The notes: a model not told the origin generated them from the sequence alone. Positions 9,126 through 19,005 are shown, counted from the stretch's first letter. The stretch is DNA of 64,000 nt from HK1 sp965204915 (GCA_965204915.1 OZ242023.1:5022001-5086000), one strand, 5' to 3'. Numbers and translations: made by a program.

Positions 9126-11021
9126 ATGCTGACCGTCCATGAACAACGCCTGCTCGTCCACTATCTCGCCAACGCCGTCTCGTGCCTTCACCACCGGGAT
9201 CGGGAGGCGAAGGAGCTGGCCGAATGGATCACCGACAACGGCAACCGCACGTTGCTCGGGGGCAGAAAGAGGGCGTCCCGGGCACCCGGGAGGAGAAGAA
9301 AGCGGTCCCGCGCGCTCCCGGCGAGCCTCGGCCACAATGGACCGGACCTCGACGACCTCCTGGCCCCCGAGGAGCTCCAGGCTCTCGAAGACTGCGCGGA
9401 CGGACCGACCGGAAGGCTATGGAGGCGCCTCGGGGAAGCCCTGCGGAGCAAGTGTGCGGCGGCAAAGTCCGCGCGGAGAGATCGGACGGCGCAACGGCTC
9501 CGGTGTCTTGGAAGGACGATGGAGCTCAATCGAACCGACGTCGACATCCTGGATCTCATGCTGCGCTACCACACGCAGCCGATGATCGAGTCGATGATCG
9601 ACGACGTGTTCGGACACACTTCCTTCAGAGGATCCCCTCTCAACCTCAAGGGGCCGGCGCTGCCCGCGCTCCTCGGCGTATCGGCCAACGCGATCCTCCG
9701 CCGCTTCCGGGCCGATGCGCCTCTCGTGCGGTCGGGGCTCGTGTGCATCGACGGCAACGACGGCGAGCTCACGCTCGTCAAACGGCTGCACCGCTTGGCC
9801 ACCATCCCCGGCGGCCCCGGCCTCGACGTGAACCGCCTGCTGCTGGGAGAGGCATCCCCGAGCGAGCTCGAATGGTCGGACTTCGACCACCTCGGGCACG
9901 ACCGCGACCACGTCGAGAAGCTGCTCGGGGGCGCCCTGGACACCGGTGCGGCGGGCGTGAACGTCCTCCTGTACGGGCCTCCGGGCACCGGCAAGACCGA
10001 GCTCTGCAAGGTGCTGGCCGGACGGCTCGGGGTGAAGCTGCACAGCGTCGGCGAAGCGGACGACGACGGCGACGAGCCCACCCGCAACGAGAGGCTGCAA
10101 GAGCTCCGGCTCGCCCAGCGCCTGACCGCCCGGGGACGCCGCTCGCTCCTCCTCTTCGACGAGATGGAGGATCTGCTCTCGGACCCCTTCGCGGGTCTGC
10201 GGATCTTCGGGCGCTTGCTCTCCTCCGGGTCTCGCGGACCGCGGGCCGGCGGCGGCGACCTCGCCGCGGTACGACGCGGGGTGCGCAGCCTGTCGCGGGT
10301 CCTGTCGTGCGAGAAGCCGCCGCAGGGGACACCGGCCCGCTACGACCCCGCGCTCCTCCGGGCCGACACCGATCCGGTGAGGCTCGCGGACCGCCTCGCG
10401 ATCAGCGGCGAGCGGCGCTTCTCGCTGTGCCTGCAAGGGCCGCCGGGCACGGGCAAGAGCGCGTTCGTTCGCTACCTTGCCGAACGCCTCGGCCTGGAGG
10501 TCGTGCAGAAGCGGGCCTCCGACCTGATGTCCATGTGGGTCGGGGAGACGGAGAAGCGGATCGCCGCCGCGTTCGCGGAGGCGCGCGACAGCGGCGCCTT
10601 CCTCGTCTTCGACGAGGCCGACTCGCTGCTCTCCGACCGGCGCCTCGCGCAGAGGAATTGGGAGGTCAGCCAGGTGAACGAGATGCTGACCTGGATGGAG
10701 AGCCATCCCGCGCCCTTCGCCTGCACGACCAACTACGGCGAGCGCCTCGACCCGGCGACGCTGCGGCGCTTCACGTTCAAGGTCACGCTCGACTACCTCG
10801 CCCCCGAGCAGGCGAGGACGGCGTTCCGGGGATTCTTCGGGCTCGAGCCTCCGGCGGAGGTCACGGCCCTCGCCGCCCTGACCCCCGGCGACTTCGCGGT
10901 GGTGCGCCGGAAGGCCGAGGTTCTGGGTTGCCTGCGGGAGCCGGCGACGCTCGCCGCCATGCTGCGCGCCGAGTGCGAGGCGAAGCCGGACCGCCCGCGG
11001 GCGATCGGTTTTCGGCCGTAG
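9126..11021 (+). CDS. Tandem AAA+ ATPase with incomplete first ATPase domain
   Basis: About 631 residues. The start at 9126 is chosen because GGAGAG lies 6 bp upstream; the frame stays open for another 312 bp. A basic linker (about residues 55-70) and an N-terminal helical region precede two P-loop modules. Module 1 has Walker A YGPPGTGKTE (about residue 284) and Walker B LLLFDEMEDL. Module 2 has Walker A QGPPGTGKSA (about residue 438), Walker B FLVFDEADSL and a sensor-like ACTTNYGERLDPATLRRFTF stretch. After the first Walker B the protein goes straight into a short Gly/Arg-rich segment with no sensor 1 or arginine finger, so module 1 lacks the second half of a normal AAA fold. This suggests an internal deletion or a regulatory remnant. 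Overall it resembles Cdc48-like double-AAA remodelling ATPases; substrate is unknown. Confidence 0.8.
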   Translation: MLTVHEQRLLVHYLANAVSCLHHRDREAKELAEWITDNGNRTLLGGRKRASRAPGRRRKRSRALPASLGHNGPDLDDLLAPEELQALEDCADGPTGRLWRRLGEALRSKCAAAKSARRDRTAQRLRCLGRTMELNRTDVDILDLMLRYHTQPMIESMIDDVFGHTSFRGSPLNLKGPALPALLGVSANAILRRFRADAPLVRSGLVCIDGNDGELTLVKRLHRLATIPGGPGLDVNRLLLGEASPSELEWSDFDHLGHDRDHVEKLLGGALDTGAAGVNVLLYGPPGTGKTELCKVLAGRLGVKLHSVGEADDDGDEPTRNERLQELRLAQRLTARGRRSLLLFDEMEDLLSDPFAGLRIFGRLLSSGSRGPRAGGGDLAAVRRGVRSLSRVLSCEKPPQGTPARYDPALLRADTDPVRLADRLAISGERRFSLCLQGPPGTGKSAFVRYLAERLGLEVVQKRASDLMSMWVGETEKRIAAAFAEARDSGAFLVFDEADSLLSDRRLAQRNWEVSQVNEMLTWMESHPAPFACTTNYGERLDPATLRRFTFKVTLDYLAPEQARTAFRGFFGLEPPAEVTALAALTPGDFAVVRRKAEVLGCLREPATLAAMLRAECEAKPDRPRAIGFRP

Positions 11022-11097
11022 GTGCGGATGCTTCCGGAGCGGGGCTCGTCGGCCCGGAGCCGGGAGCGTCGAATGCAGTGCCCGGCCTCGCGCCGGG

Positions 11098-11186
11098 AAT
11101 CGACCCCCGTGCGCCTGGAACTGCCCGGGTTACGCCTCCGCCCATCCGCAGAGGGAGGAATCGACCCCCACGCGCCTGGAACTGCC
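11098..11186. repeat. Pair of 28-bp direct repeats in the 347-bp gap after the AAA+ gene
   Basis: A 28-bp sequence (core GCGCCTGGAACTGCC) occurs at 11098-11125 and again at 11159-11186, differing at one or two positions, period 61 bp. Nothing else in 11022-11368 was recognised apart from the Shine-Dalgarno of the next gene at 11355-11360. Confidence 0.6.
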
Positions 11187-11368
11187 GGCGGTCATCCGCG
11201 GACAATCGGATCGGAGGAACTGGAGCCTACGGGAAGCCGGGGCGGACGGAGACTATCGACCATCCGGGCGTTCATGCATCGGCAGACGGATGTGCGGTTC
11301 ATTGCCGTATGTCATCATGATCGGGTCCGGCAGGCGAACGACAGCAGACGTATTGGAGGACGTAGACG

Positions 11369-12205
11369 ATGATGTGCGACTTCCAGGCTCCGGCGTTTCA
11401 TTCCGCAGACTTGCGTATGGTCGGCGACCTGCTTTCCGATCCCGTAACGAGGGCAATCAGACAAGGCGCTCTCGGATTTCAGAAACCAGCTTGGCCCGAG
11501 GGACACTCGGCCCTGGTTTTCGTCGGCGAGAAGCTGTCCGGCGCTTTGACGGCGGCGATCAGGAATGACGTCCTCTCCTTCCCTGCTCCACCGGATTGGT
11601 CCCCGGAATCCTCTGACATCATGCGCCATGTCTTCGGAGTGGTCCGCGAGCATCACCTGTTTTGCGCAGAGCCGATTTCCTGGACGAAATTTACCGAGCC
11701 TCAGTTCACGAAGGGGTTCGCCCACTTTCTCTGCGTTCCCGAGCAGGCCATGCGAATCGGGAGAATCCGTGCGCTGTTGAAGGCACTGGAGGTGGAAACG
11801 GAGATGGAGATCGATCTGGGCAAGAAGATGACCAACGTCTGCGTGACTGCGGAAAAAGCTATCACCGACGGAAATCGCATCGATCTTCTGATCGTGTGGG
11901 AGCATTCGTCGAATCGATTTGCAGTCGTGATCGAGGCCAAGCTCGGACATCACATCACTCGCGGTCAGTTGCCTGCATATCGCGATCATCTCGAAAAGAG
12001 GAAGATACAAAAGGAACATCGGTGGCTCTTCGTCGTTTCACCACGGGATGCCGATAAAGACAGGAAAATTCTCCGACACAACAAGGAGTGGCGCTGGAAG
12101 GGGTGGCGCGATCTGCTGATCGCACATGAACGCGCACTGTGCGACGAATACGACGATCCTGCGTACAGCCAATTCCGAAAGACCCTTTGGGATCAGGTCG
12201 GCTGA
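11369..12205 (+). CDS. PD-(D/E)XK nuclease superfamily protein
   Basis: 278 residues beginning MMCDFQAPAFHSADLRM, with GGAGGA 8 bp upstream of the ATG. The C-terminal half carries the PD-(D/E)XK core: NRIDLLIVWE (catalytic Asp), then FAVVIEAKLGHHITRGQLPAY with the ExK pair, followed by the Q-x3-Y helix typical of the PDDEXK_4 group. Such proteins usually hydrolyse DNA and are common in defence islands, but a non-nuclease role cannot be excluded. The region 11369-12631 is clearly less GC-rich than the flanking chromosome, which suggests acquisition. The next gene starts 51 bp downstream with its own Shine-Dalgarno, so the two may work as a pair. An IS1634 element sits directly behind them. Confidence 0.75.
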   Translation: MMCDFQAPAFHSADLRMVGDLLSDPVTRAIRQGALGFQKPAWPEGHSALVFVGEKLSGALTAAIRNDVLSFPAPPDWSPESSDIMRHVFGVVREHHLFCAEPISWTKFTEPQFTKGFAHFLCVPEQAMRIGRIRALLKALEVETEMEIDLGKKMTNVCVTAEKAITDGNRIDLLIVWEHSSNRFAVVIEAKLGHHITRGQLPAYRDHLEKRKIQKEHRWLFVVSPRDADKDRKILRHNKEWRWKGWRDLLIAHERALCDEYDDPAYSQFRKTLWDQVG

Positions 12206-12256
12206 CGACCGCCATGGTCCTTGACGATCCAAGTGGAGACAAAGGAGACGACGCAC

Positions 12257-12631
12257 ATGTACCAGATACCAGAGAGCTATCGGGCGTATTGCACCGACCC
12301 CGCGGTGCGTACAGCCGTAGATCATATCCTCGAAAACCCGAAAAAACTTGATGTTCCCCTCGGTATTGAATGGGACGAACTGCCGAAATTCCACAGAGCG
12401 GTGCTGTCTGCACATCAGGTGCGGTGCGAGTACGCGGAATATCAGCTCGATCTCTGGAAATGCATCTGGCAGCCGGCCCTGGACAATTGTGGTTTTGAGG
12501 TCACACTCCGAACGATCGCAGATACGCAGGAATCGAAAGGGCAGAAGAGCTATACAACATATACCATTTGGGAGGGTGGATGGTTTTCTCGTAACTTTGA
12601 CATCGGCGGTTATTCCCTCCTCCCCCGGTAG
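12257..12631 (+). CDS. Small hypothetical protein next to the nuclease-like gene
   Basis: 124 residues from the ATG at 12257, chosen because AAAGGAG lies at 12241-12247 with a 9-bp gap; an upstream in-frame ATG at 12221 lacks this. It begins MYQIPESYRAYCTDPAVRTA and is mixed alpha/beta, acidic in the middle, with Trp- and Tyr-rich strands at the end (YTTYTIWEGGWFSRNF). I recognise no domain. It follows the PD-(D/E)XK gene on the same strand and shares its lower GC. Its stop lies 8 bp from the left inverted repeat of the IS1634 element, so the natural C-terminus may have been replaced or shortened. Confidence 0.6.
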   Translation: MYQIPESYRAYCTDPAVRTAVDHILENPKKLDVPLGIEWDELPKFHRAVLSAHQVRCEYAEYQLDLWKCIWQPALDNCGFEVTLRTIADTQESKGQKSYTTYTIWEGGWFSRNFDIGGYSLLPR

Positions 12632-12638
12632 TGGGTCA

Positions 12639-14584
12639 GTTAGACCGAAGTTCCCCGGGCGTGACAAGGTTCAACTGATTGATTGAAGTTGGAATTTTCA
12701 GATTCTTGGAGCTCCCGGTACTGGGAACATTTCGATGAGGTGCGCGGCGCGGCGTTGAGTCAGGGTCGGCTCGGTGAGCAGGGACAAGGGCGGTGTGGCA
12801 GGGTCGGCCGGGACCCGGCAGGTGTTGCGGCAGCGGGTCGCAAGCTCTGCGAGCAGGGTATCGAGGCTATGAAGGGGCGCGTCGTCGTCGGTGCGCCGGC
12901 AGGCCTTCTTGTGCCGGGCGCGGTCGGTGGGTTGGGCCGGGGCGACGGGGTCGCGGGTGCGCCGAGCTTCGACCAGGGTCTCGTCGTCGAACAGCAGCGG
13001 CGCCCAAGCACGGCGAAGATGCCACTCCAGGTAGCCGGCCAACAGGCAAAGGAACAGGTGCGCGCGTACCCGGCGTTCCTCGCGGTGGTGGATGGGACGC
13101 ACCCGGATGTCGCGCCCCTTGAGAGTGCGGAACCAGCGCTCCACGTCGGCCAGCCCCTTGTAGGTGCGCACCGTGTCTTCGGGCGAGAGTCGCTGCGCGG
13201 GCTCGCTGGTGCGAAGCACGTACAGCCCGTCGAGCCGCGCCTCGGCATCGACCCGCTCGTGGTCTCGTTCGTAGACCAAGCGCCCCTCGCGCACTTCCCA
13301 CCGGAAGTGCTTGGCCATCTTGTGCCGGGCGATGATCCGGCCCACCTTGTGCCCGATGTGTGCCGCATCGAGCGGCGTGCGGGTGCGCCGGGCGGCCTCG
13401 CGCGCGACCCGTTCGAGTCCCGCCTCGGTGGCCGCGAGCAGCGCCTCGCGCTTGCGCGCGCGTTCCTCGGCCAGCAACGGGTTGTAGCACCCCACCAGAC
13501 GCTCGCCGGGATAGTGCGGGCTGACGAACTCGGCCAGGTTCTGCTCATCGAACAGCGATAGCTGCAACGCCTCGCTCTCGACCAGCGAGCGCACCTGCGG
13601 CGCGCGCAACGCGCTCACCCAGCCCAATCCGCGATGGCGCTTGAGGTGTTCGATGCGCACCTGCGTGAGCAGGCCCCGATCCCCGACCAGCACCACCCGT
13701 TCGAGCCCGAAGTGCTCGCGCAGCTTGAGCACTTGGTCGGCCACGGTGTTCGGGTCGGCGGTGTGGCCCGGAGAGGCCTGGACCGCCACCGGGCATCCCC
13801 CCGGGGCGGTCAACACGGCATACACCACTTGGGGCCGACCGCGCTTGCCGTCGCGGCTGTAGCCAAAGCGCATCAGCGGGCAGGTGCGCCCCTCGTAGTC
13901 GCTCCCGCTCACGTCGGCGAACACCGGCTCGCCTTCGCGCAGATGGCGCCGGGCGAGCCGGCGCTCGATGCGCCCCTGACGCGCGAGCAGCCAATCCATC
14001 GCCGCGTACAGCGCGTCCTCGTCGGCATCGCCCAGGTCGAGCTCTTCGGCCAACGTCGTGGTATGCCACAACCGGGTGGTGGCGAGCTTCGAGGCCGGAT
14101 GGAGCAGACGTTCCACGACCATCGCCACGACCCGGTCGCGCTCGGGGGAGCGCTTCGGGGCGATGAGCCGGTCGAGCCCCAAGCGCCGGACCAGGGTCAA
14201 GAGCAGCTCGACGTGGCCGTGGGGCGCCGAGCGTTCGATGGTGAAGGCCGCTTCGGGGGAGACCAGGCGCTGGCCCTTGAGCACTCGGCGCAGGGAATCG
14301 ACCTTCTCCGCGGGCCAGTCGGTGAGGTTGGCCAAGGTTTTCTTGCGCACTCTCGCGCCCTCGCGCCAGCCTTCTCGCAGCAGGATCGCGGGGCGGGAGT
14401 TGCGGTTGGGGACGGCTTCGATATACATGGGAACGAAGATATCTCGTCATCTTCTCAATGTCAAGCTCCATATCGTCATTTACATGGGAACAACATCCAG
14501 CGTCTCCTGTACCCCTTTTTGTTTACAAATCAAACAATTACTCTCAATTCAACCCCCCAAATCCCAGGGAACTTCGGTCTAAAC
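12639..14584 (-). mobile_element. IS1634-family insertion sequence, apparently intact
   Basis: An element of about 1.95 kb bounded by imperfect terminal inverted repeats. The left end (12639-12659) and right end (14563-14584) share TTAGACCGAAGTTCCC. It carries one long transposase gene on the minus strand. I could not identify a matching target duplication, so the exact outer bases are uncertain by a few nucleotides. It separates the nuclease-like pair from a Uma2-type gene. Confidence 0.8.
12698..14428 (-). CDS. IS1634-family transposase (DDE)
   Basis: 576 residues, the usual length for IS1634. It begins MYIEAVPNRNSRPAILLREG and carries the DDE catalytic core: FADVSGSDYEGRTCPLM (first Asp), VVLVGDRGLLTQ (second Asp) and the C-terminal TYKGLADVERWFRTLKGRD region with the Glu of the YREKxxIE-type motif. 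No frameshift is seen, so it should be able to move the surrounding element. Codon use is chromosome-like and GC-rich. Confidence 0.92.
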   Translation of the reverse strand: MYIEAVPNRNSRPAILLREGWREGARVRKKTLANLTDWPAEKVDSLRRVLKGQRLVSPEAAFTIERSAPHGHVELLLTLVRRLGLDRLIAPKRSPERDRVVAMVVERLLHPASKLATTRLWHTTTLAEELDLGDADEDALYAAMDWLLARQGRIERRLARRHLREGEPVFADVSGSDYEGRTCPLMRFGYSRDGKRGRPQVVYAVLTAPGGCPVAVQASPGHTADPNTVADQVLKLREHFGLERVVLVGDRGLLTQVRIEHLKRHRGLGWVSALRAPQVRSLVESEALQLSLFDEQNLAEFVSPHYPGERLVGCYNPLLAEERARKREALLAATEAGLERVAREAARRTRTPLDAAHIGHKVGRIIARHKMAKHFRWEVREGRLVYERDHERVDAEARLDGLYVLRTSEPAQRLSPEDTVRTYKGLADVERWFRTLKGRDIRVRPIHHREERRVRAHLFLCLLAGYLEWHLRRAWAPLLFDDETLVEARRTRDPVAPAQPTDRARHKKACRRTDDDAPLHSLDTLLAELATRCRNTCRVPADPATPPLSLLTEPTLTQRRAAHLIEMFPVPGAPRI

Positions 14585-14832
14585 GGCCCTTGAGTGTGCA
14601 GTTGTAGTGCCACTCGACGATTCTGAGCATCGTAACTATCTGATGTAACGTGGTATTGTGTGACAGGGTGGTAAAGACGGGCTAAGGAGGGCGAAGTGGG
14701 CATTTCAGCGTCGCGCAGGCGGTATGGGCCGGGTCCAATCCTTGATTGACCGGGCGGGTATCGGGGAAACTTCAGCGGCATGGGCGTGCGGGCAAGACGC
14801 TCGCCGTGGCTCGCGGCATGGGGGATCCGGAA

Positions 14833-15528
14833 ATGACGGCTGACGTCGCGTCCCGCGTCGATGCCGGTGCGGACGAGCGGAGGAGCCGGCACGCCGGGGA
14901 AGCGGCGCCGACTTCGACGAAGGCCGGCGCCTCGCAGGCTGCGCTGGATGCGCTGCTGGGCGAGCTCCTGCCGCGCCAGGGGTGCTGGAGCGACGAGGGC
15001 TACCTGTGGCTGACCGACCACGGCAACCGCCTGGTCGAGTTCACCGACGGCCGCATCGAGGAGCTGCCCATGCCGACCGACGCGCACCAGACCATCCTCG
15101 CGTTTCTCCATGCCCTGTTCCGCGGCTGGATCCTGCCGCGCGGCGGCGTCGCGTTGTTCTCAGCGCTACGGATGCGCATCCGCGAGGGCAAGTTCCGCGA
15201 GCCGGATCTGTTGGTGCTCCGCGACCGCTCGGATCCCCGCCGCCAGGACCGCTACTGGCTGGGGGCGGATCTGGTGGTCGAGGTGGTCAGCCCGGACGAC
15301 CCGGACCGGGACCTGGTGGAGAAACGGGCCGATTACGCCGAAGCGGGCATTGCGGAGTACTGGATCGCGGACCCGCGCGACGAGACCCTCACCGTGCTCG
15401 TGCTGCGTGGGGAGGCATACGTCGAGCACGGCAGGTACGTGCGGGGGGAAACGGCCGCCTCGGTGCTGCTCGAAGGCTTCGCGGCGGAGGTGTCGGCGGT
15501 GTTCGACGCGCCCGAGACGGGGGGGTGA
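14833..15528 (+). CDS. Uma2-family (DUF820) PD-(D/E)XK-fold protein
   Basis: About 231 residues from the ATG at 14833; the frame is open upstream, and ATG 14818 is an alternative. The first 35-40 residues are low-complexity. The core has the Uma2 pattern: LVEFTDGRIEELPMPTDAHQ, then FREPDLLVLRDR, DLVVEVVSPDD and AEYWIADPRDETLTV, giving the D...ExV nuclease-like motif. These proteins occur in large families in cyanobacteria and other bacteria and travel with mobile DNA; biochemical function is not established. It lies alone between two IS1634-type sequences, consistent with the mobile character of the region. Confidence 0.8.
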   Translation: MTADVASRVDAGADERRSRHAGEAAPTSTKAGASQAALDALLGELLPRQGCWSDEGYLWLTDHGNRLVEFTDGRIEELPMPTDAHQTILAFLHALFRGWILPRGGVALFSALRMRIREGKFREPDLLVLRDRSDPRRQDRYWLGADLVVEVVSPDDPDRDLVEKRADYAEAGIAEYWIADPRDETLTVLVLRGEAYVEHGRYVRGETAASVLLEGFAAEVSAVFDAPETGG

Positions 15529-15754
15529 GGGCGGTGCGCGCCACGGTTCGGCAGCGGCTCGGCGGCGTTGTGGCAAGCAGGCGATTCACCTAACCCATCT
15601 TTACCACTATGAGCTGCGATCGAGCGGAAATTCGTCCCGATTTCGCCGATTTTCGCGTGTAACTGATTGATGTGTCGTCGGAGAAGGCCGATGTAGTGCC
15701 ATAAAATGAATTTGTCCTGTTGCACCACACACCGCCCACCGCTACCCTGCGTCC

Positions 15755-16502
15755 ATGTTCATCCGACGCACCTCCACCCGCCGCAGCGGCGAGCACTACT
15801 TCACCTTCCGCCTCGTGCGCTCCGAGCGCTCCGGCTCGAAGGTGCGACAACGCACCCTGCTCAACCTGGGACGACACTTCGACGTCGCACCATGCGATTG
15901 GCCGTCGCTGTGCCGGCGCATCGACGAGCTCCTCGCCGGTCAACTGCCCTTGCCCCCCGATTGTCCCCCGGCGCTCGAATCACACGCCCAGCGCATCACC
16001 GCCACGCTGCTCGCCAGGGAACGCATCGGCGCCGCCTCCTCGCCGACAGGCCAGCGCCACGACTTCCAACACGTCGACGTCGACTCCCTGGAGCTGCTTC
16101 GCCCCCGCTCGGTCGGTGTGGAGCATGTCGGGCTGTGGGCCATGAACCAGCTCGCACTGCCTGCCGTGCTCGAACACTTGGGCATCGGTGCGTCGCTACG
16201 CGCCGCCGCCCTCGGCTCGGTCATCGCGCGCATGGCCCGGCCCGGCTCCGAGCGCGCCACCCGGCGCTGGCTGCGCGAACGCAGCGCCCTGGGCGAGCTC
16301 CTGGGCGTGGACTTCGCAACGATGGGGCCGATGCGCCTGTACCGCGCCTCCGATGCGCTGATGGCCCACCGCGAGGCCATCGAACGCCATCTCTTCGACC
16401 GCGCGATGCACCTGTTCGACCTGCACCCGACGGTCACCCTCTACGACCTGACCAATACCTGCTTCGAGGGCGAGGCGGGTCTGCAACCGAAAGCTCGGCG
16501 CG
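15755..16502 (+). pseudogene. N-terminal fragment of a second IS1634-type transposase
   Basis: About 249 residues read MFIRRTSTRRSGEHYFTFRL through TVTLYDLTNTCFEGEAG, which is the N-terminal half of an IS1634-like transposase up to the first catalytic Asp. The frame is then interrupted by the terminal repeats of an IS21 element at about 16503, and the remaining 13 codons are IS21 sequence. The 3' half is not found on the far side of the IS21, so it was deleted. It is not close to the transposase at 12698 and comes from a different IS1634 subgroup. Confidence 0.85.
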
Positions 16503-16747
16503 TATTCCGGTCGAAAGTGATCACCGAATCCGGTCCAAAGTGATCAGTGATTCCGGTGGAAAGTGATCACCGAATCCGGCGCAAAGTGATCAGCGATTCC
16601 GGTGGGAAGATGATCCCTTTTGCGGGATGCACCGGACAGGTGCAAGGGGTCTGACCCCTGGAGTTGAGCGACGCGGGACAACCGGTTGCCGTCGGACCCT
16701 CCGAGGTTTTGGAGGAGGGTGCGACGGTGGCGAACAGGAGGTTGTCC

Positions 16748-18255
16748 ATGCGTAAGGTTCGAGAGGTCCTGCGGCTGCACTACGCCACGGGGATGAGTCT
16801 GCGGGCGATCGCCCGCAGCCTGAAGGTGTCGCCGGCGACGGTGGGGAGGTGCATCCGCCGCGCCGAGGCGCAGGGTCTGGGCTGGCCGCTGCCGGACTCG
16901 CTGGATGATGCGGGGCTGGAGCGTCGGCTGTTTCCGGCGCCGGCGCCGAGGGGGAAGCCGCGTCCGGTGCCGCGGTGGAGTGAGGTGCACCGCGAGCTGC
17001 GCGCCAAGGGGGTGACGCTGGCGCTGCTGTGGGAGGAGTACAAGGCGGTCCATCCCGAGGGGCTGCAATATAGTGGGTTCTGCGAGCAGTACCGGGCGTG
17101 GGCGTCGAAGCTCGACGTGGTGATGCGCCAGGAGCACCGCGCGGGTGAGAAGCTGTTCGTGGACTCCGCCGGGCACACGGTGGGGGTGGTGGACCGGCGC
17201 ACCGGGGAGCTACGTCAGGCACAGGTCTTCGTCGCGGTGCTGGGGGCGTCGAGCTCCACCTATGCCGAGGCGACGTGGACGCAGGGCCTGGCGGACTGGG
17301 TCGGTTCGCACGTGCGCGCGTTCGAGTTCTTCGGGGGCTGTCCCGAGCTGGTCGTTCCCGACAATCTGCGCGCGGCGGTGAGCCGGGCGCATCGCTACGA
17401 GCCCGACACCAATCCGACCTACCACGACCTGGCCCGCCACTACGGGGTTGCGGTGCTGCCGGCGCGGGTGCGACGCCCGCGCGACAAGGCCAAGGTCGAA
17501 GTGGGCGTGCAGGTGGTCGAGCGCTGGATACTGGCTGCGCTTCGTCATCGCACGTGCTTCTCGCTGGCCGAGCTCAACGCGGCCATCGCCGAGCTCCTTC
17601 AGCGGCTCAACGCGCGCGCGTTGCGCAAGCTCCCGGGGTCGCGGCGCTCGCTGTTCGACCAACTCGACCGTCCCGCGCTTCGCCCGCTGCCCACCGAGCG
17701 CTACGTGTTCGCCGAGTGGAAGAAGGTCCGGGTCAACATCGACTCCCACGTCGAGGTCGCCGGGCACTCCTACTCCGTCCCCCACGCCCTGGCCCGGCGC
17801 CCGCTCGACGTGCGCCTCACCGCCCACACCGTGGAGTGCCTGTACCGCGGCCAGCGCGTGGCCAGCCACGTGCGCTCTTCGCTCAAAGGCCGCCACACCA
17901 CCGCCGACGAGCACATGCCCGAGAGGCACCGCCGGATGGGGCAGTGGACGCCCGAGCGCTTCATCCGCTGGGCCGAGAAGACCGGCCCGCACACCGCCAC
18001 CCTCAACAGGCGTTCCGCTCCTGCCTGGGGATTCTGCGTCTGGCGAAGAGCTACGGCGAGGCCCGCCTCGAAGCAGCCGCATGGCGCGCGCTGGCCATCG
18101 GCAGCCACAGCTACCGCAGCGTCGAGTCCATCCCCCGATTCAGACGCTCGGGGGCAGGCCTCGCCCATCGCCTCGACGGGACTGCCTCCGAGCCGGTCGA
18201 ACCCGCCGCCCCGCTCGTGCACCACAACATCCGCGGCGCCGGCTACTACTCCTGA
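16748..18255 (+). pseudogene. istA: istA transposase of IS21, frameshifted near the 3' end
   Basis: Start at 16748 with AGGAGG six bases upstream. The protein opens MRKVREVLRLHYATGMSLRA, a helix-turn-helix, and carries the integrase core with KLFVDSAGHTVGVVD (first Asp), VPDNLRAAVSRAHRYEP (second Asp) and KAKVEVGVQVVERW (Glu). Near 18000-18015 the frame breaks: coding resumes in another frame with QAFRSCLGILRLAKSYGEAR and ends HHNIRGAGYYS at 18255, the family C-terminus. About ten residues normally found between TATL and the QAFRSCLGIL block are missing, so the lesion is a small deletion with frameshift. The catalytic triad is intact but the C-terminus is lost. Confidence 0.85.
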
Positions 18256-18267
18256 GAGGACACCCAC

Positions 18268-19005
18268 ATGTTGACCCATCCCACCGTGGACAAGCTCCAC
18301 CCGCTCCGATGCGCCGGCATGGCCAAGGCGCTGGCCGAACAGCTCGCCTCACACGAGGTCCGGAACCTGACGTTCGAGGAGCGCCTCGGACTGCTCGTCG
18401 ACCGCGAGCTCACCGAGCGACACTCCCGACAGCTCACCAACCGGCTGCGCCGCGCCAAGCTCCGGCACGCAGCGTGCGTCGAGGACATCGACTTCCGACA
18501 GCCCCGGAGACTCGACAAGGCCCTCGTCCTGTCACTGGCCGACGGGCGCTGGGTGCGTGAACACCTCAACGTCCTCATCACCGGACCGGCCGGCATCGGC
18601 AAGTCGTGGATGGCCTGTGCACTCGCCCACAGCGCCTCGTACCGCCGCCTGCCGCGCCTGCTCGGCGAGCTGGCCATCGCACGCGCCGACGGCAGCTATC
18701 CCAGGCGCCTCGCCTCGCTCGCCAAGACCGAGGTCCTCGTCATCGACGACTTCGGCCTCGCCAAGCTCACCGCCGAGAACCGCCGCGACCTGCTCGAAAT
18801 CATCGAGGACCGCTATGGCATCCGCTCGACCGTGGTTACCAGCCAGCTCCCCGTCGAGAAGTGGCACCACGCCATCGCCGACCCGACTCTGGCTGACGCC
18901 ATCCTCGACCGGCTCGTACACAGCGCCTACCAACTCAACCTGAAGGGAGAATCCATGCGAAAAAGACATCGACCATTGACCCAAACCGGCCACCGCGACT
19001 CATAA
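18268..19005 (+). CDS. istB: IS21 helper ATPase IstB, with an internal in-frame deletion
   Basis: 245 residues. Walker A ITGPAGIGKSWMACALAH and Walker B LVIDDFGLAKLT are present, as is the VVTSQLPVEKWHHAIADPTL sensor block shared with DnaC-like loaders. Immediately after the P-loop the sequence jumps from AHSAS to YRRLPRLLGELAIARADG. Family members carry about eight further residues here, so the loop between helix 1 and strand 2 looks shortened by an in-frame deletion. IstB stimulates IstA and directs target choice. The gene follows istA by 12 bp; the last codons read into the right terminal repeats. Confidence 0.85.
   Translation: MLTHPTVDKLHPLRCAGMAKALAEQLASHEVRNLTFEERLGLLVDRELTERHSRQLTNRLRRAKLRHAACVEDIDFRQPRRLDKALVLSLADGRWVREHLNVLITGPAGIGKSWMACALAHSASYRRLPRLLGELAIARADGSYPRRLASLAKTEVLVIDDFGLAKLTAENRRDLLEIIEDRYGIRSTVVTSQLPVEKWHHAIADPTLADAILDRLVHSAYQLNLKGESMRKRHRPLTQTGHRDS

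Noticed and set aside
12622..12638. 17-bp match (CCCCGGTAGTGGGTCAG) to the reverse complement of 33280-33296
   Set aside because: A single 17-bp match is near chance level in 64 kb of GC-rich sequence, and no other shared element surrounds it.
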